In this document: positions 13,001-25,306 of the stretch, piece after piece | How positions within the stretch are numbered: position 1 is the first letter of the stretch | How the letters are laid out: every line of letters starts with the position of its first letter | Source of the DNA: Pholis gunnellus | Lineage: Eukaryota > Chordata > Actinopteri > Perciformes > Pholidae | Length of the DNA: 64,000 nucleotides | Assembly (NCBI GenBank): GCA_910591455.2 | Contig: OU342816.1 | Coordinates: 5,040,476 to 5,104,475, forward strand | Direction: 5' to 3' | Position numbers and translations under genes: made by a program | Notes under the pieces: generated by a model | Seen by the model: only the letters and a program-made list of their open reading frames with translations | Database searches by the model: none | What the model was told of the DNA's origin: nothing

Positions 13001-16000
13001 TACTTCCTGTACTCTATCTCAGAGTTTACCCGAGGCCTCCGCTAGCTTCAGCATGGGTCTATTAACATGTTGACATCAGCTGTTTGCCGAGAGGCTGCTG
13101 CTCAGCAACTGTCACATCGATCAGTGTTTCCAGCCGGACGAGTCCTCCAGGAACACGGTGGAGGTCTGGGTTCAGACGGCTGCAGAAGATGTTAATGCCG
13201 ACTCTAAAACCTGACCTCACTGCGCAGCACGACAGTCGAGGCTCGAGGGGAACTGGTGCCTGAAGGCTGATCCGGTTTGTTGTGGGAGCATGGCTCTTCA
13301 GCTTTTATTAATGACTCCAGGCCATGATTAATAAAGCGTGTTTGATTTGTTTGGTCCAGTCTGAGATTCAGATTTCATGAGGACTAGTTCTTCAGTAAAT
13401 AGTAGTTCCGTAACTAAAACTATCTGCCTGGATAGGAAAATGTGTTTCCCATAGTTTCTACTTTGTGATCTGACCCTTTTAACAGCGAAGCGATGTCAGT
13501 TGGTCCATCTGTCCGTCCGCTTGTTCCCAGAATATAATTCAGAATAGTTTTGGTTTTATCTTGTGCCTCCATCAAGTCAGAAATCTCCCCAGACGAGCGC
13601 TCTGGTGCCTGGCAGAGTATCTCCGTGTTTGAATGAAATTAGCTGCAGATATCATTGACCCCGGTGGAAAAATAATCCGTCAGTTTGTTGTTTGTTCCAT
13701 CCAATTAATTTTCTATGGTGGCATGTAATAACCATTGAAGCTTCAAGGGGCTTCACACTTTCAGCCTTGTCGAATAAAATAAGGAAGTATGTGACATCTA
13801 TTTCCTTGATTAGTTATTAGTGATTGATTTAATAATCTGGTCTCTGAAAAGTCCGAAAAATTTGATAAATCACAAAATTCCACAACATCTTAAGAAGTAT
13901 CTTCATGTCTAGTTTACATTACATGACTTTGGCCCTGATTTTCTGGGCCCTGAGTTTTTTTTGGAGCTTCCCCGTCAAAAATCCCCAGATCAGAGGCAAA
14001 TCCTCGATGCGAGCCAAGAGAGAGATGCAGGCTAGATAAACGTATCAGCCAATCAGAGCCTGAGACGCGGGTTGAGAGGGAACATGGTGGAGGCCTTTAA
14101 CTGTGTGAGTTATGTGGTGCATGAATAAACATCACACATAACACAGTGACTGATACTAGTTCATACTAGCGTGAACAGTACAGCGATCTGACCATTGTGA
14201 AAGTTGTGTAGTGTGAACAGTACAGAGATCTTGAGCGATTTGTCTGGTTAATTCCGATAACGAACGAGACTCCGGCATGTCAACTAGTTACGCAGCCCCG
14301 TGCGGTCGGCGTCCAGCTTCTTAGAGGGACAAGTGGCGTTCAGCCACATGAGAGTGAGCAATAACAGGTCTGTGATGCCCTCAGGTGTCCGGGGCTGCAC
14401 GCGCGCCACACTGAGTGGATCAGCGTGTGTCTACCCTTCGCCGAGAGGCGTGGGTAACCCGCTGAACCCCACTCGTGATATTAGTCCAGTTTGTTTTTAA
14501 ATTATTACTTTAACAGCTCAGGGATGTTCGAGCAACCTGTTTGTGCACTTTCTGAAGTCAGTTCTGTTTTTGAATAAAGGGTTAGAAATTAATGCTTTTT
14601 TGTTTTTTTATCCGATTCATCGATTAATCAAACAAATAATCGACAGATTAATCGATTATTAAAATAATCGTTAGTTGCAGCCCTAGTGTGAACAGTAGAG
14701 AGATCTGACCACTGTGAAAGCGATGTTCATGACTCCTCATCTCATGAGCTGGCCTCCAGGTCCACCCCCACAACCCACTCTCCCCTTCCTCAAATGTAGG
14801 TCACATCCAGCTGCTGTATGAGTATTTGTTTGCCTGGCTGTCACCTCTCATTACACCCCCATCTCCCCACATATGCCGTGTCGGGGGTTTCACGAAAGAG
14901 GCCATTCCTTAATGCATACTTGATGCATACTTTTTTTTAGTTCTCCTTGTTCACACAATGACGGCCAGAATGTGGAGATGTAACGCGGAGCGATGGATTA
15001 TTAATGCCGAGGTGGACGGCGTTTATAGGAAGCAGAACGTTGCTGTGAAGGTTTGTCGAAGACACAATGTTTTCTGCTTAGAAAGACATTTAAAGAGAAT
15101 CAGCCTGCACACACTGTCCACCCCCCAGAGGCTTTAGAGTTATTAGAGTCATTACTGTGACCTTTTCTTGCCCCTCAGTCTGCACTGACACGGTCACAGC
15201 ATCTCTCGGAGGGAGAAGACACACTTTGCAGTCAGCTGGGTCAAGCTTGTTCATAATGATGAGCGACCGAGATCCCCGGGAGGTGAACACATGCTGCGTA
15301 CGTGCTGCACTTATACATATTTATTAACCGGGCTGTGTGGCCTCCACGAGGCGTTAGTGGGTCCTCCTGTATGTAAGCAAGTGTGTTTAGTTTTTAGTTT
15401 GTTTCATGATAAAAAATAAGCGGATTCAAACGCTGGTCTTCGGCATGAAACCTGTTTGTTTAAGACGAGATAAGATCAGCCTTTTATTGAGCCCCTGAGG
15501 GGGGAACTTCAGTTGTTGCAGCAGCACAGAAAGTACAGATAGAGGAAGTGGAAAAATAGATAAGAGGAAGATACAACTAAAATAAGAAGAGGAGTAAAAA
15601 GGAACCATACAAGAGCACTTTAAGATGCTATGTTTATTTATATAGGCTATAAAACTTAGAAACGTGAGTATTCTTAAGTAAGTTTTGGGGTTACAAGAAG
15701 CGTCTTTTAATGATTTCCTCGGGAACTAAAAGTCGCGCTAAATATCCTTAATCTTACATCAACAATTTCATTATCAACAAAGGTTCGTTTTAATTAAACT
15801 TCAGTCATATCCTTCCAAAGTATCCTAAAGTAACAATTGTTAATATATTTCTAAGCTCTCAGGATTTTCCTTCATTTTCTTTTACAGCTCGGGTCACATT
15901 TTTGTAGTTTTGGCCTCCGTTCCTGTCGGTAGTGTCAACATTGAGCTCTGAGAAACATGCTGATATTGCAAAAAGATGCTCAGACAGGTTAGACATTACT

Positions 16001-19000
16001 GAGTCTCCTGACAGTTTGCTGAACTCATGCGTCACAACAACTAAACCACTTGCTGTCACCTTCGAGCTTTATCTTGATGTAACGTAGATACGAGCCAGTG
16101 TTGAATGTTCTGCGGTGGATTACAGTCACTCTGGTTTTGTGAGCTGCTCGCTTCGATCGTTTTTGATGAGGCTCCTTGCATTTTTTATTGTATTGACATG
16201 AACATAAATAATTCAGACGTGGTATCTGCGCGTGAACACGGAGCGCTGAGCTCTCGGGCATATTTGATGAGGCTTGATGTCAAAAGAGCGACTGGATAAT
16301 TAATCGTTTGTTTTAGTTTTATAGATCTATTGACTGCAAACGGGGAAAAAAACGAAGTGGTGCATCTGAGAAAGTAATGTGAGTAGATGGCAAAAATGAG
16401 ACTTCGAAGTGGGTTTCAGTTTCGTGGTCAAACCAAACAAAGACTAGCTTCTCAAAAATCGCCAAAAGTTGAATATTTACAGCCGTTTTTTTCCTTATTT
16501 CAAGCCAACTACTGTCCACGCCATCACCACCATCTCCTCGTCAGCACAAACCCTCGAAGCTCTTTGTGATTTGGAAAATAATTTTCTCTGCTGTGGTTTT
16601 CTTGGTTGCTGGATTCTTCCTCCATCTCGTACCCCTATCTCTCTCTCTCTATCTCTCTCTCTTTCTCTCTCTCTCTCGCTCTCGCTCTCGCTCTCTCTCT
16701 CTCTCTCGCTCTCTCTCTCTCCACAATGCATCAGCGGTGTCTCTCTCTCTCCACAATGCATCAGCGGTGTCTCTCTCTGTCGTTGCAGAGGCTCACGGTG
16801 AGAAGCACAGCCTGCAGACGGCACAGAACCTCCTGCAGGAGGAGGTGGCTCGTGCCGAGGAGCATTCAGAGGTAAGGGAAACTAAAATCCTCTTTCTTTT
16901 TCCTTGTGCTCCTCGCTGAGAATCAGACACAGTCTTGCGTCACTTTGACAGAGCACGGTTGTGGAGGATTCTTGAAAAGCCTGCAGTCAAGCTGACAGCC
17001 CACCCACTTCTGAGCAATCTGATCTCTAAAGACACGACGCATGTACGTACAGTGAGCTTCTGAGAGCTGCTAAACCCACTCCCACCACGGCAGCCTGCAG
17101 GAATCCCTCCACACGCTGCCCATGTGTTCTGACAGTCCTGCATTCAGATTCTACAGGTTTGAGGCTTTCCGATGATTTATCTCGGGGCCAAGGCGGCATT
17201 AGTTCAGGCAAAATGTTCAGGAAACACTCTTGTGCACTTGACAGAATAGAAATGAAATGGCGGACTCCACCACTGACAACGTAAACTAGTCTATAAAGAG
17301 GAAACCGATGAGCTGAAATACATTTAATGGCTATAATATATAGGATAGATGTCAAACACGGGTATTTAAACAGCTTAAAAAACGTCCCTGCTTTGATGCT
17401 CAACGTTTATCTGGCAGCAGTGATTCACTTTGTGTCTCTCACCGGCTCAGCTGTCAATCAAACACACACAAAGTCCCGCCCACTCAGAGCCTTGGAGGCT
17501 AAAGGAGCATTTCCCCAAAGATCTTTTCTTTCATTCAGTATTATTAAAAATACGATTTTTGTGGCTCTACTCAGGCTTTCAATCTCATTTGTTACCTTAT
17601 GTATGCACACTGTGTGCATTGCACTGTGAAAACACGTGAAAGCAGACGTGAGGAAGGTCCTTGTTGGAATAAAACGGTTATCTTTGGTTTGCATTTCATA
17701 CAAACTACCCTGCAGGTTTATTCTTAACGATCACGATGCATTAAACAAGTGGTTCTGTTGAAGTCCTGCATGTTGTCTTGGCCTCCATCAGGACCGCGAG
17801 GGACTCTGATTCACAGAAGAAGCCCACACTGCTGCTCCGGGCTCTGCACACCTCCCCCACCTCACCCGCCTCCGATCAATACCTCCGTGACTCATTATAG
17901 CCGCTGTCCCACTGATTGATTAAGCAACACCCAGCTCATGCCAAGCAGCCCCGCACAGCCTCCGTTCATTCGTTAAAGAGACGATCGTATCAGTTCACGT
18001 CTGGTCCGTTATCTTATACTTTAGATTTTCTATATAAATACACTTTAAACTATCTAACTGAGGCTCTGTGTTTTAGTCGACCTGATATCTCCCTCGTGTC
18101 TCTTCTTCTGTGACTATCTCTTCTGATCTCAGTCGTTTGAGATTCAGCCCTCAGAGGGTCGTTGCTTCAGTGAGAGAAAAAAAAAACGTCTTGGGTTTTT
18201 TTGTGACAAGAAATGCAGCCGTTTCCAATCCAAAACATCTCTCAGAATAAAGAAGCAATCACAGCAGTGCCACCGTGACAATCTGGAAGAGCATGTCCTC
18301 AAAAAAACACAATCCCTGATTGTGAAGACAGCGGCTTCTTCTTCTTCTTCTTCTTCTGTTGCCTAAAGTCAAACAAACGTCCTCGTTAGGAGGATTCTTC
18401 GTCAGGTACCAACACGAAGACAGAAATCTGGTGAAGGAAACACAACCTCATCTTGTTGTCCTCGGGGCTCGTATTAAATCAATTCAAATGACCCTCCAAC
18501 CTTTAAGTACAGCTACAGCTGAGAGGAACACACACACACACAGCAAACCGGTTTGTGTTTCAACTCGCTGCTTCGTTCTCTCTGCTGAAGCCGTCGGTTC
18601 GATGCCAAAAGGGAACTGATGCTGTCTGAGGACTGCACTGCTGCCAACGTGGTGTTTTCTCTTATCGTGGTTTTTGTCGTGCACACACACGCATGTAGAG
18701 AGAAAACAACCTCCAGAAAACTGGATATCTGGCTTCATAACACAGAGCGTCCGCAGAGTTCCTCTTCTTTCTCTAATCTGATAAAGAAAACCAGTTTTCT
18801 TTGTGTTTCTATTGTGTCAAAGATCAAGTAGCTGCTAATGAAGAGATTGTAAACAGTGAGAAACTGTGGAGAAGCAGAAATATAAACAAATGGTAATTAG
18901 CTGTTAATAAGGAGACATTTCTTGTCAGTCATAAACTAAACTAAATGCTTCTTCTGTGCAAAATAATGACCAAGTTTAACGACATTTTAATTTAAGAATC

Positions 19001-21838
19001 AAAACAAAATCTAAAGTACCAAAGACAAACAGACTGGGACGACCGATCAATGTGGTATTTGTTCATTTGACACACTCGGCATATTCATTTCTCCATGAAT
19101 CGCTTTGTCTATCAAACGATTAATCAATTACAAAATAGTAATCGATTAATTTACTAATCATCTTCGCTCTAGTTTGATCTGTTATTTATTCTCTTCCATG
19201 AAATGCAGATTAATAAACGAGTGTAAATCGTCAAAAGCCAGTCGATTCACAGGATTATATTAAATATTTTAATGTTAATCAACGTCAAGACTCGGCTGTG
19301 GCTCTGTGCTTTATTAACAATTTATTTGACACACACACATTAGACTTAAAACAGATTATCGTTTACACACACACACACACAGACACACATTAAAATTAAA
19401 TGAGCGTTTGCCTGTAACAGCTGTTGTGTGTTGGCAATAAAGGCCAATAACATTCCCTGCGACCTGAGGTTATTTAACGGCCTCCACACCAGATGGAGAA
19501 ACTCAGTCTCAGTGGGGGAAGACGCAGTGGGAGGAGACTCAATAAACCACAAACTCAACCAATCGCACGACAGGGCTGACCAGTGGACAGCGAAGGAGGC
19601 TGTGTGAGAATAACAAAGGCTCTGATTTAGCCTTTTAAAAGGTGCTAAATCCTACATTTTTAGCATGTCTTTGATTGAAGGATTGACTCCTACGGCTCTC
19701 AACATGGCGGCGGCTGAGCCTGCTATGTAAACAAAGTGGAGAGGGAGAGATGTAGAAGAGGAAATAGTGGTTTGTTGCTGTGTCAATGCTCTGAATTTAG
19801 ATTTTAACAGAACAATCTGGTGATAATCTATATTTTTCTCAAATCTCTCCTAAATAAACAGTATCGTCTGTGTAGCTAAAGCCTCATTTATGCCAAAGAG
19901 CTCCATTGTTGTGCAAAGAAAACGATTAAAAAAACGCATGAAAGAGCCGTAACGTTGCTCTGCGTGACATGTTGCTTCATTGGCTGTAGTTTATTTTGAC
20001 TTAATCCCACAAACACCATCCTGCTGCCATAAATGTGTATTAATCCGCTGCTAAAAATAGTCCCTAACATGATTTGCTAAAAAACCACAGCGGGCAGCTG
20101 TTTGAGCCTTTTCTTTTAACTAAAAAGAAAATGAATATTCGTGACCTGTTTCATAGGTAAATCAGACGGACTAACACATCTTTTAATGAGGTTTTTATCC
20201 TTTAAGTCTCAGTGCACTTTTCTAGATATCAGGATCTAAATATAAACTACACTTTGTATTTGACTTTGTGAACCATATTTCAGTTCTCACTACAGACTCG
20301 GTTGGACAGCAGGTCAGTCTGTGCAGACTACGTCAGTCAGAGGAGAAACCAGGTCACACAGGATATGGTGACATTTAGAGCAGAAACAATGGATCAGTCC
20401 ATCGACTGAAAAATCAATGTCTGCATTTATTATAATCAATGAATCACTTAGGACCTATTTCAGATTAAACACATAAAAAGAAAACAGTCTGCAGGAGAAT
20501 TCTTCATTATTAAGCCACAAACCGTTTTATGTGCACAGTGAGACAAGATGATTAAACAGCGTTTCCTCACAGTATCAGCGGGTCTGACTTTTAGAAATAA
20601 TAAAGCCGGTAACCGTCACTTTTAGTCTGACTTTACATGAAATTATCCCAAATCCATCGCTCCACACAGACACACTTCACCTGAACCAAGTCTTCTTCAT
20701 GCACCTTTGTTTTTGTAAAAAAAAAAAAAGCCTGTTTATGTTCATACGCCACCATGAAATGTGTTTCTCTAATCCCTTCCCCCAATTATGTAAAACCTCA
20801 TTTACATGACGTCTAAAGAAATCAGGTTACCACAGAAAACCAACAGTATCTTTACTGTTTAAGTGCACACAAACACACATAACGCTCAATATCTTCTCTC
20901 CCAGAATGTGAAATAAAACCCTTTTATTTTCAGTCCCATGGCCTGTGAAGCTCAATCAGAATTGGCTTTTAATCATTCTCTGTGGTCGGTGCAGTGATTA
21001 CTTCACAAATATAACTTCTGTCCTCGTTCAGAGGAAGCTCCTCACATCCTGGGAACACACACAGAGACGGATCGCGAGGCTTTCAAGCGTCGCCAAAAGT
21101 AACAGTTGCGTCACATTTAGTCAGCGGTGTAAAATGTTCTTACGGTGAAACATTACAGCCGACACACTGTGCCAAAGTTCACGGGTAAATGAGATCCTCT
21201 TCATTCTTAGAGGAGTTTGTTTAACCGCCTCCCCTCCTCCCGTTGTGTGCTGATGTGGGTTTATTTGTCTGCGCCTCGCTTCACAGGAGCTGCTGGAGAA
21301 GTTCATGGAGGGAAACGTGAGCCTGGACGAGTTCCTGGACGAGTTCCAAAGCTCCAGGAAGACGTACCACGTCCGGCGGGCTCAGGCGGAGAAGATGCAG
21401 GACGCCGTGCGGGCCAAGCGGCCGCCGAGCAAAGCCAAGAAGACGGTGACGATGGCGGAGGAGAGCAAAGAGGTGAAGAAGGACTCGGAGCAGCCTCAGG
21501 AGCCTCAGAGGCCCAACGGCTTCGTAGCCCAGGGACCCCTCAGGGTGTTCCAGGTCCGCTACGGCCTCACGCCCGCCATCCTCCTCCCACATTACCCCGT
21601 CTCTCCCCCCGCCTCGGCTCCGAGCCACCAAAGTAGCACCCCGCCGCCCGAGCCCCAGCTGGGTCATCAGACCCACATCCTCGGCACCGGCAACCCGCTG
21701 CCGGGACACGGCCACCAGCCGGTCGGCCTCAGGGTCATCGGACAGTTACCGGGCGGCTGGCCGGCTCACGGGCGGCCGGTGAGAGTGCAGCAGCTTTACA
21801 GGCCGAACCCTCAACAGCCCGAACCGCCGTACCGATAA
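1008..21838 (+). CDS. vps37d: VPS37D, ESCRT-I subunit (Mod(r) domain), 4 exons
   Basis: Coding exons are 1008-1130, 5361-5532, 16789-16871 and 21287-21838, joined in frame by GT-AG introns into 309 residues ending in TAA. VPS37 proteins are the rod-forming subunit of ESCRT-I with TSG101, VPS28 and MVB12/UBAP1, and sort ubiquitinated cargo into multivesicular bodies. The Mod(r)-type helical region spans about residues 17-175, with the family-typical LSTCELRELLQ, RETLQTTNRSLAE, KYREL and EKFMEGNVSLDEFLDEFQ. From about residue 190 the tail is rich in Pro, Gly and His and ends QPEPPYR, almost the QPEPPHR end of human VPS37D. That and the LSTxxLRxLLQ start favour VPS37D over VPS37A, B or C. The protein is longer than the 251-residue human form, mainly in the tail. 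The first in-frame ATG (1008, context AAAAATGT) was chosen; a second Met lies three codons on. Confidence 0.93.
1269..1299. repeat. Perfect 12-bp inverted repeat with 7-nt loop
   Basis: The arms TTCCTGCACAAT (1269-1280) and ATTGTGCAGGAA (1288-1299) are exact reverse complements separated by GCTTCTT. The element lies 138 bp inside intron 1 of vps37d, so the nascent transcript could fold into a stable hairpin. Function is unknown. Confidence 0.8.
3273..3304. repeat. Poly-C / CCCCCCGT tract
   Basis: A run of 16 C is followed by two shorter C runs separated by GT. It is a simple low-complexity tract inside vps37d intron 1. Confidence 0.85.
4130..4400. mobile_element. Degenerate nonautonomous DNA-transposon-like fragment
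   Basis: The phrases CCATTACAAGTCCTGCAT, AGTACCACTTAAAGTACC and TTAAAGTACTC recur in related forms at 25.3, 27.5, 31.6-31.9, 32.6, 40.0 and 54.4 kb. From memory this matches a very common teleost interspersed repeat (AAGTACTTAAGTACAAGTA type), which I believe is hAT-related; the class is not provable here. Confidence 0.45.
6159..6185. repeat. G27 homopolymer
   Basis: Twenty-seven consecutive G residues follow TCCC. On the transcribed RNA such a run can form a G-quadruplex. The exact length is the sort of value sequencing gets wrong. Confidence 0.9.
6786..7145 (+). mobile_element. Interspersed repeat family A, copy 1
   Basis: This block, from AGGCGGCAACCTCCGG through to TCAGTCCAGATATG, is repeated nearly base for base at 54638-55018 and, lacking its 5' third, at 51000-51290. 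All three copies are in + orientation inside introns. The head and tail diverge between copies, and no open reading frame or clear terminal inverted repeat is visible, so the class (SINE-like or MITE) is unresolved. It contains CCACCAGGGGGCGAC at 6859-6873, a CTCF-like core. Confidence 0.8.
7239..7264. repeat. (TA)n microsatellite
   Basis: An uninterrupted TA dinucleotide run of about 13 units lies just downstream of family A copy 1. Confidence 0.9.
11773..11814. repeat. (CA)n microsatellite
   Basis: A CA dinucleotide run of about 20 units with one interruption (CATACAC), inside vps37d intron 2. Confidence 0.9.
14125..14725. repeat. Local repeat split by an AT-rich insertion
   Basis: The motif GTGAACAGTACAG(C/A)GATCTGACCATTGTGAAAG-type occurs near 14171-14203, partly at 14212-14233, and again at 14687-14719. 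The third copy is separated by about 450 bp that ends in the dyad-rich ATCGATTAATC block and GTTGCAGCCCTA. ATCGATTAATC / GTTGCAGCCCTA blocks are common at the edge of old fish repeats; similar decayed pieces lie at 19.1, 28.9, 33.0 and 59.3 kb. Confidence 0.5.
16638..16788 (+). repeat. (CT)n tract with a 30-bp tandem duplication at the vps37d exon 3 acceptor
   Basis: A pyrimidine tract of CT repeats with CG interruptions runs to 16720. It is followed by two identical 30-bp units (16711-16740 and 16741-16770), each containing CCACAATGCATCAGCGGTGT, and then by the true acceptor CGTTGCAG. Each unit brings one TCAG, at 16731-16734 and 16761-16764, giving possible extra acceptors 54 and 24 nt upstream of the exon. 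Confidence 0.85.
16872..21286 (+). other. vps37d intron 3
   Basis: No exon is recognised. There are a TTC repeat (about 18332-18356), short CA runs (about 18530 and 19363-19380), an AATCGATTAAT dyad near 19.1 kb, and about 19.86-20.18 kb a block sharing phrases with 35.5-35.8 kb (AAATGTGTAT, AATAGTCC, GTGACCTGTTT, ACTAACACA). The last probably represents an old dispersed repeat. Confidence 0.55.
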
Positions 21839-21845
21839 GCTCCAT

Positions 21846-21947
21846 GAGGAGGAGGAGGAGGAAGAGGAGGGAGGGAGGAAGGAAGGAAGGAAGGAAGGAA
21901 GGAAGAGGAGGAGGAGGAGGAGGAGGAGGAGGAGGAGGAGGAAGGAT
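21846..21947 (+). repeat. Purine-only GGA/GGAA tract in the vps37d 3' UTR
   Basis: About 100 bases starting 8 nt after the stop codon are almost entirely purine, mixing GAG, GGGA and GGAA units. In the mRNA this is an unstructured or quadruplex-prone purine stretch directly behind the stop codon. Confidence 0.85.
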
Positions 21948-22087
21948 GATGGATGATGAAGAGCCGGTTTGACAGGTCCTCTGAGACATGGAACCAAACA
22001 GTGGCTGTCACAACCACGTAAGCTAAGACTGATCCAGAGACAGGCAGCACCGCAGACGTCCGTCTCTGTTCTCTGTCCTCCATCCAT

Positions 22088-22110
22088 GACACACACACAC
22101 ACGCGCACAC

Positions 22111-22146
<36 letters not shown>
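22088..22146. repeat. (AC)n microsatellite, probable vps37d 3' UTR
   Basis: An AC dinucleotide run with two ACGC interruptions. It lies between the stop codon and the first good poly(A) signal, so it is probably transcribed in the 3' UTR. Confidence 0.85.
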
Positions 22147-22148
<2 letters not shown>

Positions 22149-22678
22149 AACCAGATTAGAGGCGGCGGGTGACTAGGACTCGGAGGGAGGACTAGAGATG
22201 GGCTCCGATAGTCATTAATAACGATTCTCAAAATCAAAACATCCTCATTTATGTGTTTGTTAAAATTGTGACATTAACGTTCCGCTTCCGTTTCCGACCG
22301 CCACAGTCTGAATGTGATCATGGATGAGGCTGTCGTTAAAGACGGTAGTGTTTCTTTCTCCTCAGCCGACAAAACGTGATTAAAATCGTATTATTTTAAC
22401 GTTTAATCACTTTGAAAAGTTCAACAGTAAACCTGAGATTTGATAAGCGATTTAAAATGATTCGAATTCAATTAAATGTTATCGAGCCCCATCTCTAGGC
22501 AGGATGTGAGCGTTTTTATTCTTGATTTTTCATTTTAATTATTTTTTTTATATATATATATATACATACTTTACACCGATTGTGAAGCACAAGGTTGTGA
22601 AGCACATCTTCAGTACGAACAAAACATAAAGGATCTCATTGTGAGGCCAGAGGAGTCATCAAAGTGAACCACGGCGTC

Positions 22679-22684
22679 AATAAA
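22679..22684 (+). terminator. Candidate poly(A) signal of vps37d
   Basis: AATAAA is followed directly by the GT-rich GTGGTGTTTT and then T-rich sequence, as expected for a cleavage site some 15-25 nt on. It would give a 3' UTR of about 860 nt. Other AATAAA hexamers exist further right, so this is the first plausible one rather than a proven one. Confidence 0.4.
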
Positions 22685-25306
22685 GTGGTGTTTTAATATA
22701 AACTCTCATTGTTTTTCATCCATCACACGTGGAAACATTCCCAAGATCACGAATGCTGAGAATTGCATCAAGTTTAAACAAAGACAAAAAGGTGTATTTA
22801 TGAATAACTCTCAGACCATAACCTGTCAATATACAGACAAAAAGCCGTCTGCCATCTCGTGCAATTTCATGAACAGTGTCGGAGCTCACACGATTTATTT
22901 ATTCATGTAAATCCTATTTTAAATGGCTGACTTCAAAGCTTCTTGTTCACCGTAGCTAAATGAAGAGCTGCTCCTCTCTTTTCAAGGCAGCCAGTGTTTC
23001 CCCCCCCCCCCCTCTGAAGAATTTAATCTCTATGAGAATGCCGGCGCTGCAGAAACCCCACAGTCCAATGAACATGAGGAGGTTTAGGAGGTTTTCTCGT
23101 TCAACCTTCAGCATTTAAAGGGAAAAGCTCCGGATTGTAGTTTTTGATGGTTGAACAAACAACATTTTTGTTTTTGTCATTAATAACTCATTTAAGTGCA
23201 TCATTATGACAAAATACATGAAAATGCCTTTTGCAGGCCAGTGCACAGTTACATTAAACATCTTTTAAAGATCCATATTCTGAGAAAAAGAGTGAAGGAA
23301 ATATTCTTAAATGCATTTCAAGACTTTAGAATCCGACTTTTGGCCATCGTTCATATCTAACAACACAAACTAACTGCTGAGATCTGTGAATGCAGCGACC
23401 TCGCTAAAAAGAAGTGCAAAGAGAAGCAATATTTCTGAGCAATATTGTTGTTTTTAGCTCTACATTTCTGAATGGAGGTAAGAATTGGTTATCCTTTGAT
23501 CCCTAACAGCAAAATGTTTAATGAACTGAAGCTGCTACAAACGACGACGTTTGATATATGAAATATGAGGAGGCTTCACACATTACCTTTAAACTAAGTT
23601 ACCAGACAAACGCAGCCTTTTTGTCATTATTTAATTCTTTGTCTTTCTTCTTGACTTCCTATTTATTGTGAGATAAATGGTTGGTCAAATCATTGTCTGT
23701 TGCCACATTCACAGATCTTACTTTAGACTTCACAATGTTATTATATTAGTTTTAATAATTCAATTTTAATATGATGGCTAAAAGACACAATCTATTCTTT
23801 AAAAAGTCTGTTTTCTGTTACACACAATTTGGGTTTTTATTGACATTTGTCTCTCCAGGCTGCACGATGCCGTTAGCAGTATTTTACATTTTTGTTCTAA
23901 CTGTTGTCTTTTCCTGGTTTCAAACAGCTGCATTACAGTAAAGTAATTTATCTGAACAGACTTTTCTTTCACTGTACTCATTTTATCCACATTACTGATG
24001 ACGATTTATCAAAAATCTCATTGTTTTAAATGTGTGAAGGCACCAGTAGTCACAATATCGATATCGAGGTATTTGGTTCAACAATATCATGATATTTGAT
24101 TTTATTGCCCAGTCCTACTCTGATTTTATTTGTTTATTATTTTCTATATCTATCTTTTATTTAGTTTCATGCCTTTTTTAAATGCGTCAATAAGTTTGAT
24201 TTGAGAATTCTTCTTATTTACTGTACAGATATATGAGAGAGGCGTCGATCTTCTCATCTTAACGGCATGAAAGCGAATAAGCATTTAACAAAATAACTGT
24301 ACTTCTGTCTTCAGGAGATAAACTTGATGTAACTGGGCGCTGGCTCCAACCAAACATGCAGTTCTGTGTCCACTCAGGAAAAACAAACGCAGTGCTGCTT
24401 CTTCACCTGTAGCACAGATGGACTCGGTGGATCTCATGTTGCCCCCCCCTCCCTCCATCCTCTAGTCATAACCACAGTGACACCACATCACCTCATTCCC
24501 TTGTTGCAGTGAGATTTGACCGAATGAAGGTCGGCTCCTGAGAGAGTCTGAAACAAACAAACAAAAAACAAACCTGGGATTTAAATTCAGGCCGGATGAT
24601 TCATGTGTTTTTTTTATTTTTAAATATCCTCAAAATGTAACGTGGTTGTTTCTGCGACTGTGAGTTTTGTTTGTCCGCTCTTATTATATTGTGCGTCTCT
24701 TTTTTATAATCTAAGGATTCATCCCAGCAGCCTTTTGGGGGAAAGAAAAAAAAGCAGTAATGACAGATAAAAAAAGTAAAATAGAATACTGCCACTCACT
24801 GAGCCAAACCCCCCCCCCCTGAAACATCTCGGGATGATTTGCATCTGTAGTGTCTGAGATGAAGGAAGCCGCTGCAGGCGTTTCCTACCAGGTGATTGGA
24901 AGCGATGTCAAAGCCGATCGGCGGCGCAGTGAGCGGAGACGAGCTAATAATATCCAAGTCGAGTCGTTTCCCGTCGGCGGCTCCTTGTGTGTTCAGCAGC
25001 TGTGGTTCCAGTACGTGTGACTGGACGCATGCTGGGAAATGTCAACTTGTGGGAAGTTCTGATCTTTGACCTCGTTATACAAAAATGACAAAGCCAACCC
25101 GCTTTATTAGCTCCAACGTACCCTGCGTGGCATTTGAATGTCATATAATAAGTGGATTATTGGTGTTTGAAAGTCAGAGGCCTCGTGTATTAACTGTTTA
25201 TGGATTTACAACAAAAATATATGAATAAGACGGTTAAAATTCGTTAGTTCATGTTAAAGAGCAACACGGACAAAATACACAAAGACTACAAGTGCTGGGA
25301 TGCAAC

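Larger units (their letters stand above)
5533..16788 (+). other. vps37d intron 2 (11.3 kb)
   Basis: No exon is recognised in this intron. It contains a G27 homopolymer (6159-6185), copy 1 of interspersed family A (6786-7145), TA repeats (7239-7264 and about 9994-10014), a CA repeat (11773-11814), a split local repeat (14.1-14.7 kb) and a long CT tract running into the exon 3 acceptor. The stretch about 10.9-11.07 kb is GC-richer and less repetitive than its surroundings and might hold conserved non-coding sequence, but nothing in one sequence proves it. Confidence 0.65.

Noticed and set aside
21281..22237. Antisense and repeat-encoded frames with long Ser, Pro, Leu or CVCV runs
   Set aside because: They are translations of the GGA and AC microsatellites and of the reverse strand of vps37d exon 4.
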